34,164 nucleotides of DNA from Conidiobolus incongruus B7586 (Eukaryota > Entomophthoromycota > Entomophthoromycetes > Entomophthorales > Conidiobolaceae): positions 1-34,164 of the forward strand of contig JNEM01013514.1 of the NCBI GenBank assembly GCA_000697335.1, written 5' to 3'. The translations under genes were made by a program, and so were the position numbers. The notes under the pieces were generated by a model. The model saw only the letters and a program-made list of their open reading frames with translations, searched no databases and was not told the DNA's origin. This document shows, one piece after another, positions 32,426-34,164 of this stretch. Positions within the stretch are counted from its first letter, which is position 1. Every line of letters begins with the position of its first letter.

Positions 32426-33987
32426 TTTTAACCTATAAAAGTAAACTATAAAATCAAAAATACTTATATTTTTACCAATAACTTAAATATATAATAAAAT
32501 AAACCTAAATTAAATAATTAAAATCTATTATATTTATTAATAATATATATCATTAAATGATGATATTTAGTTATTATTTGGTTAAAATATAAACCTTTAA
32601 ATTTTTCTTAAGATGAGTTATAAATTTATAAATTTTTGATAATAAAAAAAATTTAAACCTATTATATTTATTTTTAACTTTTTTAACTTCTTTTAGTTTA
32701 TAAGATATAAAGTTAATTAACTTCTAATATTAAAAAAGGTTAATTCTATTCTATGTTTTTTAAATATATTTTTAAAGTTAATTTAAATTTTTTATTAAAA
32801 AGAAAGATTTAATAACTTTTTTTAATTAATCTTAAAGGTGTTTAATTAAATTAAGATTAAAAAATTAAAAAGTTTATTTTATAACTATTATTTTATTATT
32901 TTTAAGTAATTTGGTAGTAAAAGTTATAATATAATAAAAAACATTATTTTATTAGAATTTAATATTAAATTTGTTTAATTTATATTACTCAATAGTTTTT
33001 TTAATTTATTATTTAAAATTTTTTAATATATTTCAATATTAATTCTTTTATTAACTTTATAAAGATACTTTATACTTAATGATAATATATATTCTTAAAC
33101 TATAATTAACCTATTATTGTATTTTTAAATTATAATAACAGGATGGTTATAAAGTAATTTTTTATCTTTTTCAAAATATCTAGCTTTTTTATCAAATTTA
33201 TCAAAATATATCTTTATTTTATTAAATTAAATAACTTTAATCTAATTAATTTTAATTTAACTTTAATATTAATATTTAAACTCTTGTATAACTTTATAGT
33301 AAGATTTTTTTAATTAGTGGTGTTTTTACTTAAAATATAAGGTATATTTATGTTAATATAAAGTATCTATAATAATATCAATATTAATTAATATTCTTGT
33401 ATAACCTTATAATTTTTGTTATATTTCTATAATAATATTATATTTACCTATATTGATTAATCTATAAATATACCTTTCATCATATTTATTTATAATTTTA
33501 AAATACTTAAGTTTTAATTTAAGTGTTTTTTTAATATTATTTTTAATAATTTTAATTATAATAGATTAGCTAATTTTAATAATTCTAATAATTTTATAAA
33601 TTGATTTATTTTTATTATAAAGTTAATTAATATATAAGTTAATTTTTTTATAGAGAAATTTAAGAATTATAAGATTAATTTTAAAATATTAACTTAATAG
33701 TTTTATAATATATATAATATAACAAAAGAAATAGAGGATATATAAGTTTTGTTATTTATACCCCTTTAATTTATAAACCCATAGATTTATAACTCACCTT
33801 GGTTAAATTTTAAGTTTTGATATATTAACTAATAACTAATGAAATATATTCAAATATAGTTAATTATAATCAACTAATATAGGTAAATTATATACTTTAA
33901 TTTAAATATATTTAATTAAGAACTATTTAAGATATAAGTAAATATATAGGTAATTTTAATTTTATGACTTATTTTTGCAAGTTAATA
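32426..33987 (-). mobile_element. Decayed Tc1/mariner DNA transposon, copy 2
   Basis: A 1562-bp element aligned along its length to 25586-27161, same orientation, with TA at both flanks (32424-32425, 33988-33989). Its ends read TTTTAACCTATAAAAG and, inverted, TATTAACTTGCAAAA, the copy-1 ends with most C changed to T and G to A. The transposase region on the minus strand is even more interrupted than in copy 1. Length is nearly preserved (14 bp shorter), so decay was mainly by substitution, not deletion. Confidence 0.87.
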
Positions 33988-33989
33988 TA

Positions 33990-34164
33990 TATTATTATAA
34001 ATTACTATTAAAGTATATTTATTGAAATTTATGAAAAATCGTTAGAACTTAATATTTTGCTTTATATATTAATAAATGATTATACAAAAGAATTTATATA
34101 ATATTACTTATAATAATTCATTATAAAAACTTTGGTTTTTTATTATATTTTAATAAATTTTTTT
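33990..34164. other. AT-rich right end of the window
   Basis: Nothing recognisable. Confidence 0.4.

Overview
This looks like nuclear DNA of a very AT-rich fungus. Genes have many short introns (about 40-90 nt, GT...AG), coding exons are much less AT-rich than the spacers, and the gene set is eukaryotic: exosome RRP45, FIG4 phosphatase, GPI transamidase GAA1, a CHZ-motif histone chaperone, a septin, U2AF small subunit and two fungal-style GATA factors. The combination of extreme AT content, compact introns and an animal-like ANKRD54 homologue suggests an early-diverging filamentous fungus. An entomophthoralean of the Conidiobolus type is my best guess, by inference only.

Layout. 1-2413: gene-free AT-rich DNA ending in a C/T-rich leader. 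2414-3217: single-finger GATA factor (+). 3218-6370: spacer containing a probable solo LTR (5584-5918). 6371-6442: tRNA-Gln (+). 6997-8116: RRP45 (+). 8574-11835: FIG4 (+). 12215-12286: an identical tRNA-Gln on the minus strand. 13024-13107: a tRNA-like sequence with intact A and B boxes. 13366-14366: ANKRD54-like protein (+). 14737-16819: GAA1 (-). 17130-17924: CHZ1-like protein (+), divergent from GAA1 across a 310-bp promoter. 18882-20490: septin (-). 21921-22735: U2AF small subunit (+). 24.4-27.2 kb: an AT-saturated transposon graveyard with a Tc1/mariner copy at 25586-27161. 29598-30461: a two-finger GATA factor (+). 32.1-34.0 kb: a second, more decayed copy of the same transposon at 32426-33987.

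The core genes are unrelated housekeeping functions (RNA decay, endolysosomal lipid signalling, GPI anchoring, chromatin, cytoskeleton, splicing) and show no operon-like logic. The most unusual part is the right-hand GATA locus. Its protein has two GATA fingers, the first resembling those of iron/siderophore repressors (SreA/Urbs1/Fep1), but it has no cysteine-rich linker and its second finger has a loop of 16 residues instead of 17. Twelve loci matching ATCWGATAA, the known site of that iron-regulator family, lie between 27.87 and 31.64 kb. One sits between the TATA box and the start codon. I saw none of them by eye in the remaining ~30 kb. This suggests a strongly autoregulated GATA locus. 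Exon borders below were set by hand from splice consensus, reading frame and family similarity.
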